A stretch of 64,000 nt of DNA, taken from NCBI RefSeq assembly GCF_004683885.1, contig NZ_CP038440.1, forward strand, positions 468,001-532,000, read 5' to 3'. The position numbers and the translations under genes were made by a program. Under the pieces are notes generated by a model. That model was not told the DNA's origin. It saw only the letters and a program-made list of their open reading frames with translations, and made no database searches. This DNA comes from Brevundimonas sp. MF30-B (GTDB lineage Bacteria > Pseudomonadota > Alphaproteobacteria > Caulobacterales > Caulobacteraceae). Positions within the stretch are counted from its first letter, which is position 1, and every line of letters begins with the position of its first letter. Positions 17,304 to 25,654 of this stretch are shown here, piece after piece.

Positions 17304-18428
17304 ATGTCAGACCGCAACGTTCGCAATCTCGAGCATCTCCGTCGCACGGCCTCGACCGCGCGCGTGCTCAACTTGTTGAACGTCGCCGAGGAACACGGTC
17401 ACACCGAGGAATGGGCCGAGAAACCCATGTTCCAGACCGCCGGACTGAACCGTTCGCTGATCATCAAGCACCGCCTGCGCCGCAACGAGCTGGACCTGTT
17501 TCCCGGGCGTCGCCAGATCGCGACCAAGGTGGTCATTCCGATCGACAGCACCGACCTGAAGAGCGGCGGCCGCTATGTCTTCGTGGACCAGTTCGGCTTC
17601 GAGCGGGCGCTGCACGAATCCTTCGGCCTCGGCCACGACCATCCCGACCTGCAAACCTTGCGCCTGATGGACAAGTTGCCGTCGCTGGACCCCTTCCTGC
17701 TGCGCGAGCAGCTTCGTCGCGGCGGGGTGGATGCGGGCGCCTGCTATTTCGCCCTGTCAGAGGCCGACCTGGATCGGATGCTCAGCTTCGTGAAACAGGA
17801 GATCGAGCCGCTCGTCATCCTCAGCCTGGGTGGAGATGTAACCGCTTCCAGCTCTATCGAGCGGATGGCGGCCAAGATTCTGTCAAACGCGCCTGGCGAC
17901 GGCATGGAGGTTCTGGGCCAGACGCTGCGTCTGCAGCCTGAGCAGTACCAGGAGGGCGTTTTCTGCTGGAAGGGCTTCCTCTATTACAAGTGGTCGCTCA
18001 ACGCGATGACGGCCGACGTGGCGAGCGTCGCGGACGCCGTTGCCAAGGTGAAGCCGACCGGCCCCAGCGATCCAGCGGCGCGCGAGTACATCGAGCGCGG
18101 CCGCCACGTCCTTCGCAGCCACATCCTCAAGACCTGCGTCGAGGTCAGTCGCACGCTCAAGGTCTACGACGAGGCCTATGAGGGTCTGACGCGCGAAGGC
18201 AATCCGCTGGCCTTCCGCGACTTCCTTCTGGAGGCGCCGGCCATGTTCAGCCGCCTGGGCGATCAGTTGGGCGCGGTGCAGCACATCGTCAGCTTCTGGA
18301 ACTTCCGTTTCGGACCCAAGTCGCCGCCGGTCGGGGTAGACGAGCTGATCGACATCTTCATGGACTTCGAGACGGGCCTGATGGGCCGCGAGTCCAGCGC
18401 CGTAGACCCGCGCGACATCGCCGCCTGA
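17304..18428 (+). CDS. Conserved-looking protein of unknown function, 374 residues
   Basis: I do not recognise this family. It is soluble (no signal peptide or membrane helix) with an N-terminal basic helical segment (NVRNLEHLRRTASTARVLNLL), a middle with KVVIPIDSTDLKSGGRYVFVDQFGFE, and a largely helical C-terminal half. No nucleotide-binding or catalytic signature stands out. The ATG at 17304 has ggggg 4 bases upstream. It is preceded by the duplicated GGTTGATCRACC palindrome and closed by a strong terminator, so it looks like a monocistronic, regulated gene. Base composition is like its neighbours. Confidence 0.6.
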   Translation: MSDRNVRNLEHLRRTASTARVLNLLNVAEEHGHTEEWAEKPMFQTAGLNRSLIIKHRLRRNELDLFPGRRQIATKVVIPIDSTDLKSGGRYVFVDQFGFERALHESFGLGHDHPDLQTLRLMDKLPSLDPFLLREQLRRGGVDAGACYFALSEADLDRMLSFVKQEIEPLVILSLGGDVTASSSIERMAAKILSNAPGDGMEVLGQTLRLQPEQYQEGVFCWKGFLYYKWSLNAMTADVASVADAVAKVKPTGPSDPAAREYIERGRHVLRSHILKTCVEVSRTLKVYDEAYEGLTREGNPLAFRDFLLEAPAMFSRLGDQLGAVQHIVSFWNFRFGPKSPPVGVDELIDIFMDFETGLMGRESSAVDPRDIAA

Positions 18429-18438
18429 CAACGAAAAA

Positions 18439-18464
18439 GGGCCCGGCGTTCGTTCGCCGGGCCC
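18439..18464. terminator. Bidirectional terminator between the unknown gene and ahcY
   Basis: Perfect 10-bp stem gggcccggcg/cgccgggccc (18439-18448 with 18455-18464), 6-base loop, with a run of five A on the left and T-rich sequence on the right, so it can serve both converging genes. Confidence 0.85.
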
Positions 18465-18486
18465 TCGTCTTTTCGATCGCTTGTGA

Positions 18487-19878
18487 TCAGTAGCGATAGT
18501 GGTCCGGCTTGAACGGGCCCTCGGTCGGCACCGAGATGTAGTCGGCCTGGTCCTTGGACAGCTTGGTCAGCTTGGCGCCCAGCTTGGCCAGGTGCAGGAA
18601 GGCGACCTTCTCGTCGAGGTGCTTGGGCAGGACATAGACCTGGTTCTGATAGGCGGACTTGTTGGTCCACAGTTCGATCTGGGCCAGCGTCTGGTTGGTG
18701 AAGGACGCACTCATCACGAACGAGGGGTGGCCCGTGGCGTTGCCCAGGTTCACCAGGCGGCCCTTGGACAGCAGGATGATCTTCTTGCCGTCCGGGAACT
18801 CGACATGGTCGACCTGCGGCTTGATCTCGTCCCACTTCATGTTCTTCAGGCCGGCGACCTGAATCTCGGAGTCGAAGTGGCCGATGTTGCAGACGATGGC
18901 GTTGTGCTTCATCGCCCGCATATGCTCGACGGTGATGACGTCCTTGTTGCCGGTCGCGGTGACGAAGATGTCGGCCTTGCCAGCCACGTCTTCCAGCGTC
19001 TGGACGTCATAGCCTTCCATCGCCGCCTGCAGGGCGCAGATCGGGTCGATTTCGGTCACGATCACGCGCGCGCCGCCCTGGCGCAACGAGGCGGCCGAGC
19101 CCTTGCCCACGTCGCCGTAGCCGCAGACCACCGCGACCTTGCCCGACAGCATGACGTCGGTGCCGCGGCGAATGGCGTCGACCAGCGATTCACGGCAGCC
19201 ATACAGATTGTCGAACTTGGACTTGGTGACGCTGTCGTTGACGTTGATGGCGGGGAAGGGCAGTTCGCCGCGCTCGGCCATCTGATACAGGCGGTGCACG
19301 CCGGTGGTCGTTTCTTCCGACACGCCGCCGATGGCGTCGCGGATCGCCGAATAGAAGCCGGGCTTCTCCTTCAGGTACCGCTTCATCACCGCGTAGAGGG
19401 CTTCTTCTTCTTCGTTCTGCGGGTTGTCCAGGACGCTGGCGTCCTTCTCGGCCTTGGGACCCAGGACGCACAGCAGGGTGGCGTCGCCGCCGTCGTCCAG
19501 GATCAGGTTCGGATAGCCGCCGTCGGCCCATTCGAATATCTTGTGGGCGTAGTCCCAGTACTCTTCCAGCGTCTCGCCCTTAGTGGCGAACACGGGCGTG
19601 CCGCTGGCGGCGATGGCGGCGGCGGCGTGGTCCTGGGTCGAATAGATGTTGCACGAGGCCCAGCGGACCTCAGCGCCCAGCGCTTCCAGCGTCTGGATCA
19701 GCACGGCGGTCTGGATAGTCATGTGCAGGCTGCCGGCGATCCGGGCGCCCTTCAGCGGCTGAGCCTTGCCGTATTCATCGCGCAGGGCCATCAGGCCGGG
19801 CATTTCGGTTTCGGCGATGGCGATTTCCTTCTCGCCCCAGGGAGCGAGAGAGATGTCGCGCACGATATAGTCGGCCAC
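18487..19878 (-). CDS. ahcY: S-adenosylhomocysteine hydrolase
   Basis: Splits S-adenosylhomocysteine into adenosine and homocysteine, relieving inhibition of methyltransferases. 463 residues. NAD-binding motif [18 protein letters not shown], the substrate segments [15 protein letters not shown] and [14 protein letters not shown], and the C-terminal KPDHYRY tail are all present. The start is a GTG at 19876-19878 ([10 protein letters not shown]) with AGGAG 6 bases upstream; the longer open frame above it is not coding. A perfect inverted repeat 77 bases upstream of the start is annotated separately. Confidence 0.97.
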   Translation of the reverse strand: MADYIVRDISLAPWGEKEIAIAETEMPGLMALRDEYGKAQPLKGARIAGSLHMTIQTAVLIQTLEALGAEVRWASCNIYSTQDHAAAAIAASGTPVFATKGETLEEYWDYAHKIFEWADGGYPNLILDDGGDATLLCVLGPKAEKDASVLDNPQNEEEEALYAVMKRYLKEKPGFYSAIRDAIGGVSEETTTGVHRLYQMAERGELPFPAINVNDSVTKSKFDNLYGCRESLVDAIRRGTDVMLSGKVAVVCGYGDVGKGSAASLRQGGARVIVTEIDPICALQAAMEGYDVQTLEDVAGKADIFVTATGNKDVITVEHMRAMKHNAIVCNIGHFDSEIQVAGLKNMKWDEIKPQVDHVEFPDGKKIILLSKGRLVNLGNATGHPSFVMSASFTNQTLAQIELWTNKSAYQNQVYVLPKHLDEKVAFLHLAKLGAKLTKLSKDQADYISVPTEGPFKPDHYRY

Positions 19879-19954
19879 GGTCGGCTCCTGATGTCGTCTT
19901 TTCGGGAAAGTCAGCCGCCGTATAGCCGCCGCCGCCGCTCGGGGCAAGAAACCC

Positions 19955-19970
19955 ATAAGGATGTCCTTAT
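19955..19970 (-). promoter_or_regulatory. Palindromic operator candidate in the ahcY promoter
   Basis: ATAAGGA-TG-TCCTTAT, a perfect 7+7 inverted repeat, 77-92 bases upstream of the ahcY GTG start. AT-rich palindromes of this kind are used by ArsR-family SAH/SAM-responsive regulators in other proteobacteria; assignment to that class is inference. Confidence 0.5.
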
Positions 19971-20039
19971 ATCCGTGCCTGCGGTTTTTCTTGCCGCGCG
20001 GGCCGCAAAGGCGTTTGCTGCGGCTGAGGAGGAATGGCG

Positions 20040-20960
20040 ATGCTTTCTCGCCGTTCGTTGCTGTGGACCGCGGCCGGATGGGCCGTCGGAGCGCCGGCTG
20101 CGGTCGCTCAGGAAGCCGCTCCCGGCGACACACCGCATGAGCCGGCGTCGGCGAGGACCCGTGGACGGGTCGTCGCCGCCACCCATGTGAACGGGCGCGG
20201 GCCTTTGCGTTTCGCGATCGACAGCGCGGCCAACTGCTCCGTCATCGCCAGCGACCTGGTTGCGCCGCTTGAATTGCGAGCGGGGGAGCCCCTGACCATG
20301 CACACGCTTCTCGGCGCGGAGGTCGTCCCATCCGTCTGGGCCGAAGAGATCGCCAGCGGAGCGCGACGCCTTCAGCGTCAGCGTCTGGCCGTCGGCCTTC
20401 GGTCGGCCATGGAAGGTCTGGATGGTCTCCTGGGAATGGACTTCCTGCTTCGGCAGCGACTGACGCTCAATTTCCGAGGGGGCGTGCGGGCGCGCATCGG
20501 CGGCTCCTCCGCGCGGCGAGGCCTGTCGGAAACGTCCCCCTCGCTGCTGAAGCGGACGAATCTGCTTCAGGTCGGGCCGTTCGATCTTTTCGCCATCCCC
20601 GTAAAGCTGGGCCGGGCGGCGGCGGTGGCCATCGTCGATTCCGGCGCCGAAGCAAGCGTGATCAACCTGCCCGCCGCCATCGCCGGACGCGCCAGGACGA
20701 TACCTCCGGCGGAAGGCGGACAAAGCCGGATCCAGTCACCCAGCGGCCTCTCCGCGGCGGCTCACGTCCGCGTGCTGCCAAGGCTCAGCTTCGCGGGATA
20801 CACGATTTCGCAGTTGCCGGTGGTCGTCGGGGATTTTCACACGTTTCGTATTTCGGGTCTGGAGCAGCAGCCCGCCATGCTTCTCGCGGTTGACGTCCTG
20901 AGTCTCTTCGACAGCGTCTGGATGGATCTCGGCCGAGGCGAGTTCGGCGCGTCCCTATAG
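20040..20960 (+). CDS. Exported protein with two retropepsin-like aspartyl protease domains
   Basis: 306 residues from the second ATG (20040); GAGGAGG lies 8 bases upstream of it and too close to the first ATG at 20034. The N terminus ([22 protein letters not shown]) looks like a twin-arginine signal. Domain 1 has [12 protein letters not shown] (Asp61-Ser-Ala, where DTG/DSG is usual) and GLLGMDFL; domain 2 has [12 protein letters not shown] (Asp200-Ser-Gly) and a matching MLLAVDVL near residue 285. Two domains in one chain could form an internal dimer like a pepsin-type enzyme. The substrate is unknown. Confidence 0.75.
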   Translation: MLSRRSLLWTAAGWAVGAPAAVAQEAAPGDTPHEPASARTRGRVVAATHVNGRGPLRFAIDSAANCSVIASDLVAPLELRAGEPLTMHTLLGAEVVPSVWAEEIASGARRLQRQRLAVGLRSAMEGLDGLLGMDFLLRQRLTLNFRGGVRARIGGSSARRGLSETSPSLLKRTNLLQVGPFDLFAIPVKLGRAAAVAIVDSGAEASVINLPAAIAGRARTIPPAEGGQSRIQSPSGLSAAAHVRVLPRLSFAGYTISQLPVVVGDFHTFRISGLEQQPAMLLAVDVLSLFDSVWMDLGRGEFGASL

Positions 20961-21025
20961 CCGCAGCGGGACTGCTGAGCGGATGCAAACCGCGTCTTAA
21001 CGAGCAACGGCCCATGATCGCCCCC

Positions 21026-21397
21026 ATGGAACGCCGGGTCCTCATAGGTCTGAAGCCGCGCCGCACGGGCGGGCCCACCGCCCCGCCTTCGGCCAACACC
21101 TACCTGCGTCTATCGACGGCGACCGGCACGGTGGTGCGCGGCGACGGTCGTAGAGGCGTGATGTCGGTGGAAGTGGGAGTGGATGTCGCGGACGTCGCCC
21201 TCCGCACAAGGGCCGAACAGTCGCAGCCCCGCTTGAACGCGGCCTACGGGGCCGTCATCCAGCGCACCGCCCAAGGTTTGCTGCCGGCGGCTGTTCCTGA
21301 CGTCGATGCGCTGGCGCGGGCCCTACAATCCGCCACGGACCAGGTGCTCGGCCGGCCGGGCGCTCGCGTGCTGCTGGGCACGGTGATGGTGGTCTGA
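21026..21397 (+). CDS. Hypothetical protein, 123 residues
   Basis: Starts most likely at the ATG at 21026 (MERRVLIGLKPRR); an ATG 4 codons earlier is also possible. No export signal. The sequence has a basic N terminus, a beta-rich middle (GVMSVEVGVDVADVALRTR) and a helix plus a C-terminal strand (ARVLLGTVMVV). The fold pattern faintly recalls the C-terminal domain of FliL-type proteins, but I cannot support that. Codon usage is normal for the window, so I take it as a real gene. A single TTAAC half-site lies about 30 bases upstream. Confidence 0.5.
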   Translation: MERRVLIGLKPRRTGGPTAPPSANTYLRLSTATGTVVRGDGRRGVMSVEVGVDVADVALRTRAEQSQPRLNAAYGAVIQRTAQGLLPAAVPDVDALARALQSATDQVLGRPGARVLLGTVMVV

Positions 21398-21439
21398 TCG
21401 TTGATCTCCACCGCGCGGGCGGCTAGAGGGACGCCCACC

Positions 21440-21575
21440 CGTTGGGGAGTAGCCGCCGGCAGCGTCATGGCCGGGGTCGCGTCAACACATTCGCCTTCGC
21501 CGTTTTCGGCGCGGGCGTGGCGCGATCAGTGAAGCCTTGGCTTCACCTGGCGAGACCAGCGCGTCCTGTCGCCTT
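21440..21575 (+). promoter_or_regulatory. yybP-ykoY manganese riboswitch upstream of mntP
   Basis: The family's core GGGGAGTAGC is at 21444-21453, followed by the conserved AGCGTCAtggcc and GCGTCAACACA segments (21461-21491 region) and the closing GGCGAGACCAGC (21549-21560). All appear in the order expected for the yybP-ykoY class, which senses Mn2+. The downstream Shine-Dalgarno site lies in a self-complementary GGAGTACTCC next to the mntP ATG, a possible expression platform. Exact ends are approximate. Confidence 0.85.
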
Positions 21576-21627
21576 GCCGGGCTGACGGAAGGACGCGCGT
21601 CTCGTTGCTCGCCCGGCGGAGTACTCC

Positions 21628-22209
21628 ATGACCCCAGGCGCCATCGCGATCCTGTCGCTCAGCATGTCCACGGACGCCTTCGCCGCCGCCGTCGGCCGTG
21701 GCGCGGCGCACCGCCCGACCTGGCCCGCGGCCGTGCGCGCGGGCCTGGTGTTCGGCGTGATCGAGGCCATCACCCCCATCATCGGCTGGGGCTTGGGCAT
21801 GATCGCCGCCGGCCTGGTGGAGCGGATCGACCACTGGATCGCCTTCGGCCTGCTGGCGGTGGTCGGCGCCAAGATGATCCACGAGGGCCTGAAGAAGACC
21901 GACGAGGACGCCCCCCCGCGTCGCGCGGGCGTGTGGCCCCTGATCGCCACGGCCGTCGGCACCTCGATCGACGCCGCAGCCGTGGGCGTGGGCCTGGCCT
22001 TCATCGGCGTGAACATCTGGATCATCGCGCTCAGCATCGGCGTCACCACCTTCGTGCTGACCACGGTGGGCATGCGCATCGGCGCGGCCGTCGGCGTGCG
22101 GTTCGGCAAGGCGGCCGAGATCATCGGCGGCGTGGCCCTGATCGGCATCGGCACGCTCATCCTGGCGGAGCACACGGGCCTGCTGTCCGGCGGGGGCGTG
22201 AAGCTCTAG
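21628..22209 (+). CDS. mntP: Manganese efflux pump MntP
   Basis: 193 residues, six membrane helices in two related halves. The metal-site acidic motifs of the family are present: SMSTDAFAAAVGRG in helix 1 and GTSIDAAAVGVGLAF in helix 4. It exports Mn2+ when it is in excess. The manganese riboswitch immediately upstream supports both the identity and the regulation. Its TAG stop overlaps the TAG of the convergent methyltransferase gene (shared CTAG). Confidence 0.94.
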   Translation: MTPGAIAILSLSMSTDAFAAAVGRGAAHRPTWPAAVRAGLVFGVIEAITPIIGWGLGMIAAGLVERIDHWIAFGLLAVVGAKMIHEGLKKTDEDAPPRRAGVWPLIATAVGTSIDAAAVGVGLAFIGVNIWIIALSIGVTTFVLTTVGMRIGAAVGVRFGKAAEIIGGVALIGIGTLILAEHTGLLSGGGVKL

Positions 22210-22727
22210 GGCCGCCGCGCGGCCTGCTCGTGCGCCAGCAGCCAGCGCTTGCGCTCCAGCCCGCCGGCATAGCCGGTCAGGGTTCCGTTGGCGCCGACGA
22301 CGCGGTGGCAGGGCGCGATGAGGGCGATGGGATTGGCGCCGTTGGCCAGGCCGACGGCCCGCACCGCGCTCGGCCGGCCGATCATGGCCGCCAGTTGGGC
22401 GTAGCTGCGGGTCTGGCCCGCCGGAATGGTCTTCAGCGCCGCCCAGACCTGACGCTGGAAATCCGTTCCGCCCGTGCGGGTCGCCAGGCCGTCCAGCGCG
22501 TGCGCGTCGCCGTCGAAATAGGCCCGGACCGCCATCCGCACGGCCTCGGGCGCCAGGCCCTCTGACAGTTCCACTGCGCCGTAATGTCGCGCGAGCAGCT
22601 TCATCATGCGCGGTTCGAAGTCCGTGAAGTCCAGCGCGCGCACCGCGCCCTCGGCGTCGGTGACCAGCAGCACTTCGCCCAGCGGCGTCTCGATCCGGTC
22701 AAGCGTCAGGCGTTCAGGCCGCGACAT
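22206..22727 (-). CDS. ogt: Methylated-DNA--protein-cysteine S-methyltransferase
   Basis: Takes alkyl groups from O6-methylguanine onto its own Cys in IAPCHRVVGANG. The upstream FQRQVWAALKTIPAGQTRSYAQLA helix and the RAVGLANGANP segment are family signatures. 173 residues from the ATG at 22727, which overlaps the end of the Ada-like gene by 14 bases, so the two are translationally coupled. In Escherichia coli Ada the same activity is a domain of the Ada protein itself; here it is a separate chain. Confidence 0.93.
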   Translation of the reverse strand: MSRPERLTLDRIETPLGEVLLVTDAEGAVRALDFTDFEPRMMKLLARHYGAVELSEGLAPEAVRMAVRAYFDGDAHALDGLATRTGGTDFQRQVWAALKTIPAGQTRSYAQLAAMIGRPSAVRAVGLANGANPIALIAPCHRVVGANGTLTGYAGGLERKRWLLAHEQAARRP

Positions 22728-23787
22728 CACGCGTCTCCATCGTCTTGAGATACAGCGCCCCATAGGCGCGCCAGGGCCGCCAGGCCTCGGCCCGCTCGGC
22801 CAGCGTCCTGGGAAAATCCTCGGGCAGTCGATCGCTGGGCGCCGTCTCGACCGCCTCGAGCCAGTCGCCCGCCAGCCTCAGCCCCGGCCGCGCCTCAAGC
22901 GCCGACCGCAGGCCGGGATCCAGCGCCAGATCGGCGGCGATGGCCTCGGGGTCGGCCGACAGGTCGAACACTCGCCGCACCCGCGCCAGCACGCCCGGCA
23001 GAACCCGCAGGTCCGGCGTCTCGACCTCGACCGCCAGCCGACCCTTGGCGAACCGGGCCGAGACCGAACCCGCCGCGCCGTCGACCTCTCGCGACAGGGC
23101 GCGCCGCCAGACGCCGGCCTGAACGCTGTCGCCGCGCGCCGTGAGCGCCGCCAGCATCGCCCCTTCATCATAGGGCGCGCGATAGGCCAGGCTCAGCCTG
23201 ACGCCGCCACCTTCGCCGCGTGTAGCCCCGCGCCGAAGCGCCGAGGGCGGGCGGCCATACAGGGCCTGGAAGGTCTCGTTGAAGCGCCGCACGCTGCCGA
23301 AGCCCGAGGCCAGCGCCACCTCGGCCAGCCCTAAGTCCGTCTCCTGAATCAGCGCCTTGGCCAGCAGCACGCGCCGGGTCTGAGCCACGCTGACCGGCGC
23401 TGCGCCCAGATGTCGTCGGAACAGACGCCGAAGCTGCCGCTCGCCCATGCCCAGCCGGGCCGCCAGGGTGTCCACGTCGGCTTCGTCCAGCACCCCCGCC
23501 TCGATCAGGGCCAGGGCCCGGCCGACGGTGGCCGATGTGCCTTTCCACGCCCCCATGTCGGGCGCCGTCTCGGGCCGGCAGCGTAGGCAGGCCCGGTATC
23601 CCGCCTCTTCCGCCGCCGCCGCGCTGGGGACGAAACTGACGTTATCGCGCCGAGGCGTGCGCGCCGGGCAAACCGGCCGACAGTAGATTCCCGTCGTCTT
23701 CACGCAGGTGAAGAACCGACCGTCGAACCGCGGGTCGCGCGTGACGACCGCGCGGTAGCAGGCTTCGGGCTCCAGCGACTGGTTCAT
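22714..23787 (-). CDS. Ada-type methyl-sensing activator fused to a truncated AlkA-like region
   Basis: 357 residues from MNQSLEPEACYRAV. Domain 1 (1-75) is the Ada methylphosphotriester domain; its zinc cysteines are C36, C40, C67 and C70. Domain 2 (about 80-175) is an AraC-type helix-turn-helix (LAEVALASGFGSVRRFNETF). Domain 3 (about 183-300) matches the AlkA N-terminal domain. After it the chain jumps from RPGLRLAGDW to DRLPEDFPRTLAERAEAWRPWRAYGALYL, so the roughly 110-residue helix-hairpin-helix glycosylase core is missing while the family's C-terminal end is kept. It may still activate transcription but should not excise bases. An upstream start at 23868 is possible. Confidence 0.85.
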   Translation of the reverse strand: MNQSLEPEACYRAVVTRDPRFDGRFFTCVKTTGIYCRPVCPARTPRRDNVSFVPSAAAAEEAGYRACLRCRPETAPDMGAWKGTSATVGRALALIEAGVLDEADVDTLAARLGMGERQLRRLFRRHLGAAPVSVAQTRRVLLAKALIQETDLGLAEVALASGFGSVRRFNETFQALYGRPPSALRRGATRGEGGGVRLSLAYRAPYDEGAMLAALTARGDSVQAGVWRRALSREVDGAAGSVSARFAKGRLAVEVETPDLRVLPGVLARVRRVFDLSADPEAIAADLALDPGLRSALEARPGLRLAGDWLEAVETAPSDRLPEDFPRTLAERAEAWRPWRAYGALYLKTMETRDVAA

Positions 23788-23814
23788 GAGCTCAGCATGA
23801 GCCCGACGCCCGTC

Positions 23815-23879
23815 GATGTCTCGCGGTTTTCGGACATCGCAGCGGCACCCGGCCGTTTCCCGCGACATCCTTCGACATC
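23815..23879. promoter_or_regulatory. Four CGACATC/GATGTC repeats, probable Ada-type operator
   Basis: The hexamer GACATC occurs four times in 65 bp: 23815-23820 (reverse), 23833-23838, 23864-23869 and 23874-23879, three of them preceded by CG or GG. They fill the gap between the leftward Ada-like gene (start 23787) and the rightward CoA transferase (start 23897), so one or both promoters may be controlled. Binding by the Ada protein is inference. Confidence 0.5.
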
Positions 23880-23896
23880 AGTCCTAGATTGGCCGC

Positions 23897-25063
23897 ATGA
23901 CCACTACTTCCTCTCCGCCCCTCAAGGGTGTCCGCGTGCTGGACCTTTCGCGCGTGCTGGCCGGGCCTTGGGCGACCCAACTGCTGGCGGACCTCGGCGC
24001 TGAGGTGATCAAGATCGAACGGCCGGGCGTCGGCGACGACACCCGGCACTGGGGTCCCCCCTTCACCATCCGCACCGACGGCTCGCGTGGGGACGCGGCC
24101 TATTTCCTGTGCGCCAACCGGGGCAAGGGCTCGGTGGAGCTGGACATCGCCACGCCCGACGGCGCCGAGGCGGTGCGCCGCCTGGCCGCGACCTGCGATG
24201 TGGTGGTCGAGAACTTCAAGGTCGGTGGCCTGAAGAAGTACGGCCTGGACTACGCCAGCCTCTCCAAGGACCGCCCAGAACTGGTCTATTGCTCCATCAC
24301 CGGCTTTGGCCAGACCGGCCCGCGCGCGCACCAGGCCGGCTACGACTACATGATCCAGGCCATGGGCGGGCTGATGAGCGTGACCGGCCAGGCCGATGGC
24401 CAGCCGGGCGCCGAGCCCATGAAGGTCGGTGTCGCCGTAGCAGACCTGTTCACCGGCCTGTATGCCGCCAACGGCGTGCTGGCCGCTCTGCTGAGAGCGC
24501 GGGCGTCGGGAGTCGGCGGCCATGTCGACATCGCCCTGTTCGACGTCCAGGCGGCCATGCTGGCCAATCAGGCGACGAACTGGTTCGTTTCGGGACAGGC
24601 GCCCGGCCGCATGGGCAACGCCCACCCCAACCTGGCCCCCTACCAGCCCTTCGCCTGTTCCGACGGCTCGGTCGTGGTCGCCGTCGGCAACGACGGCCAA
24701 TTCCGCGCCCTGGCGACCGCCTTGGGCGCGCCTGAGCTGGGCGAGGATCCGCGCTTCGTGACCAACGCCGTCAGGGTCGAGCACCGCGCGGCTCTCTCGG
24801 CCGCCCTTTCGGCCCTTGTCGTCGGCTTCACCCAGGCCGGGCTGATCGCGGCGCTGGAAGCGGCGGGCGTGCCCTGCGGGCCCGTCAACACTGTGGATCA
24901 GGTCTTCGCCGAGCCTCAGGCCGTGGCGCGCGGCTTGGTGGTCGAGCAGACGCGCCCGGACCTGACCCAGCCGGTCCGCACCGTCGCCAATCCGATCCGT
25001 CTGGACGGAGCCCCGCTGGTGGCTGCTGCGCCGCCCCCCGCCCTGGGCCAGACGAATGGTTAG
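23897..25063 (+). CDS. CaiB/BaiF family (class III) CoA transferase
   Basis: 388 residues. The N terminus LKGVRVLDLSRVLAGPWATQ is the class III signature; the catalytic Asp lies in AGYDYMIQAMGGLMSVTG, followed by the GMP/KVGVAVADLFTGLYA segment. These enzymes move CoA between carboxylic acids such as formate/oxalate, carnitine or bile acids; the substrate is not evident and no linked pathway genes are present. Monocistronic, divergent from the Ada-like gene. Confidence 0.9.
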   Translation: MTTTSSPPLKGVRVLDLSRVLAGPWATQLLADLGAEVIKIERPGVGDDTRHWGPPFTIRTDGSRGDAAYFLCANRGKGSVELDIATPDGAEAVRRLAATCDVVVENFKVGGLKKYGLDYASLSKDRPELVYCSITGFGQTGPRAHQAGYDYMIQAMGGLMSVTGQADGQPGAEPMKVGVAVADLFTGLYAANGVLAALLRARASGVGGHVDIALFDVQAAMLANQATNWFVSGQAPGRMGNAHPNLAPYQPFACSDGSVVVAVGNDGQFRALATALGAPELGEDPRFVTNAVRVEHRAALSAALSALVVGFTQAGLIAALEAAGVPCGPVNTVDQVFAEPQAVARGLVVEQTRPDLTQPVRTVANPIRLDGAPLVAAAPPPALGQTNG

Positions 25064-25170
25064 CGCCCGCTAAGCCTGTTCGCATACCGCTCGCTAAGCG
25101 TGTCTGATCGCCTGACCTTAACAGGGCCGGGTCTAGGGTCGTGTCACAACGGCATGGATCGGACGACCCG

Positions 25171-25590
25171 ATGACCAAGACCTTTCGCGTGATTTCCTCG
25201 GCCGCCGCCCTGGCCGCCGCAATGACCTTCGCCCAGGCCGCCCAGGCGGGCCCGACCGGCAGCCACACCTTCCGGGTGACGGCGACGGTGCCGGTCGCTT
25301 GCTGGGTTCGCCCCGCCAGCCCGGTGCTGGCTGAAACCGGCCGTTCGGGCCAGGTGGTCGAGGCGTGCAACAGCCCAGGCGGCTTCACCGTCTCGGCCAA
25401 TTACCGACCGCTGCTGGCGACCGAAAAGGCGCGGCTGATCTACGGCGACCGTGCGCTGGATCTGGCCAAGACCGGCGACCAGGTGCTGCGTCGCTCCAAC
25501 CTGGCCACCATCCGCACGGTCGACTACCGCTTCGACGAGGTCGAGTTGGAGCAGCCGCTGGTGCTGGCGCTGACGATCCAGCCGATCTGA
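25171..25590 (+). CDS. Small secreted pilin-like protein next to the fimbria locus
   Basis: 139 residues from the ATG at 25171; signal peptide MTKTFRVISSAAALAAAMTFAQAAQA. The mature part (HTFRVTATVPVACWV ... VVEACNSPGGFTVSANYRPL ... LIYGDRALDLA ... LVLALTIQPI) has a beta-sandwich pattern with two Cys, like spore-coat-U/pilin domains of alternate chaperone-usher systems. It faces the fimbria operon tail-to-tail and shares its terminator. A role as minor subunit or accessory factor is inferred from position and size. Confidence 0.6.
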   Translation: MTKTFRVISSAAALAAAMTFAQAAQAGPTGSHTFRVTATVPVACWVRPASPVLAETGRSGQVVEACNSPGGFTVSANYRPLLATEKARLIYGDRALDLAKTGDQVLRRSNLATIRTVDYRFDEVELEQPLVLALTIQPI

Positions 25591-25617
25591 CGACGCCCTT
25601 CGACGTGCCTTTAAATG

Positions 25618-25650
25618 AGGCCGGGCCGTCGTTCGTCGGCCCGGCCTTTT
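25618..25650. terminator. Bidirectional terminator at the end of the fimbria operon
   Basis: Perfect 11-bp stem aggccgggccg/cggcccggcct (25618-25628 with 25637-25647) followed by TTTT on the plus strand. It lies between the pilin-like gene and the stop of the tip-like subunit gene. Confidence 0.85.
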
Positions 25651-25654
25651 CGCG

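Noticed and set aside
18499-20190. 563-codon open frame antisense to ahcY
   Set aside because: Covers ahcY in full and carries no family signature.
20990-21010. TTAACG half-site before the 123-residue gene as a CtrA site
   Set aside because: No second TTAA at the right spacing.
25068-25125. CGCTAAGC direct repeats and a TTAAC half-site after the CoA transferase
   Set aside because: Only one half of a CtrA box and a short repeat; not enough to call an operator.
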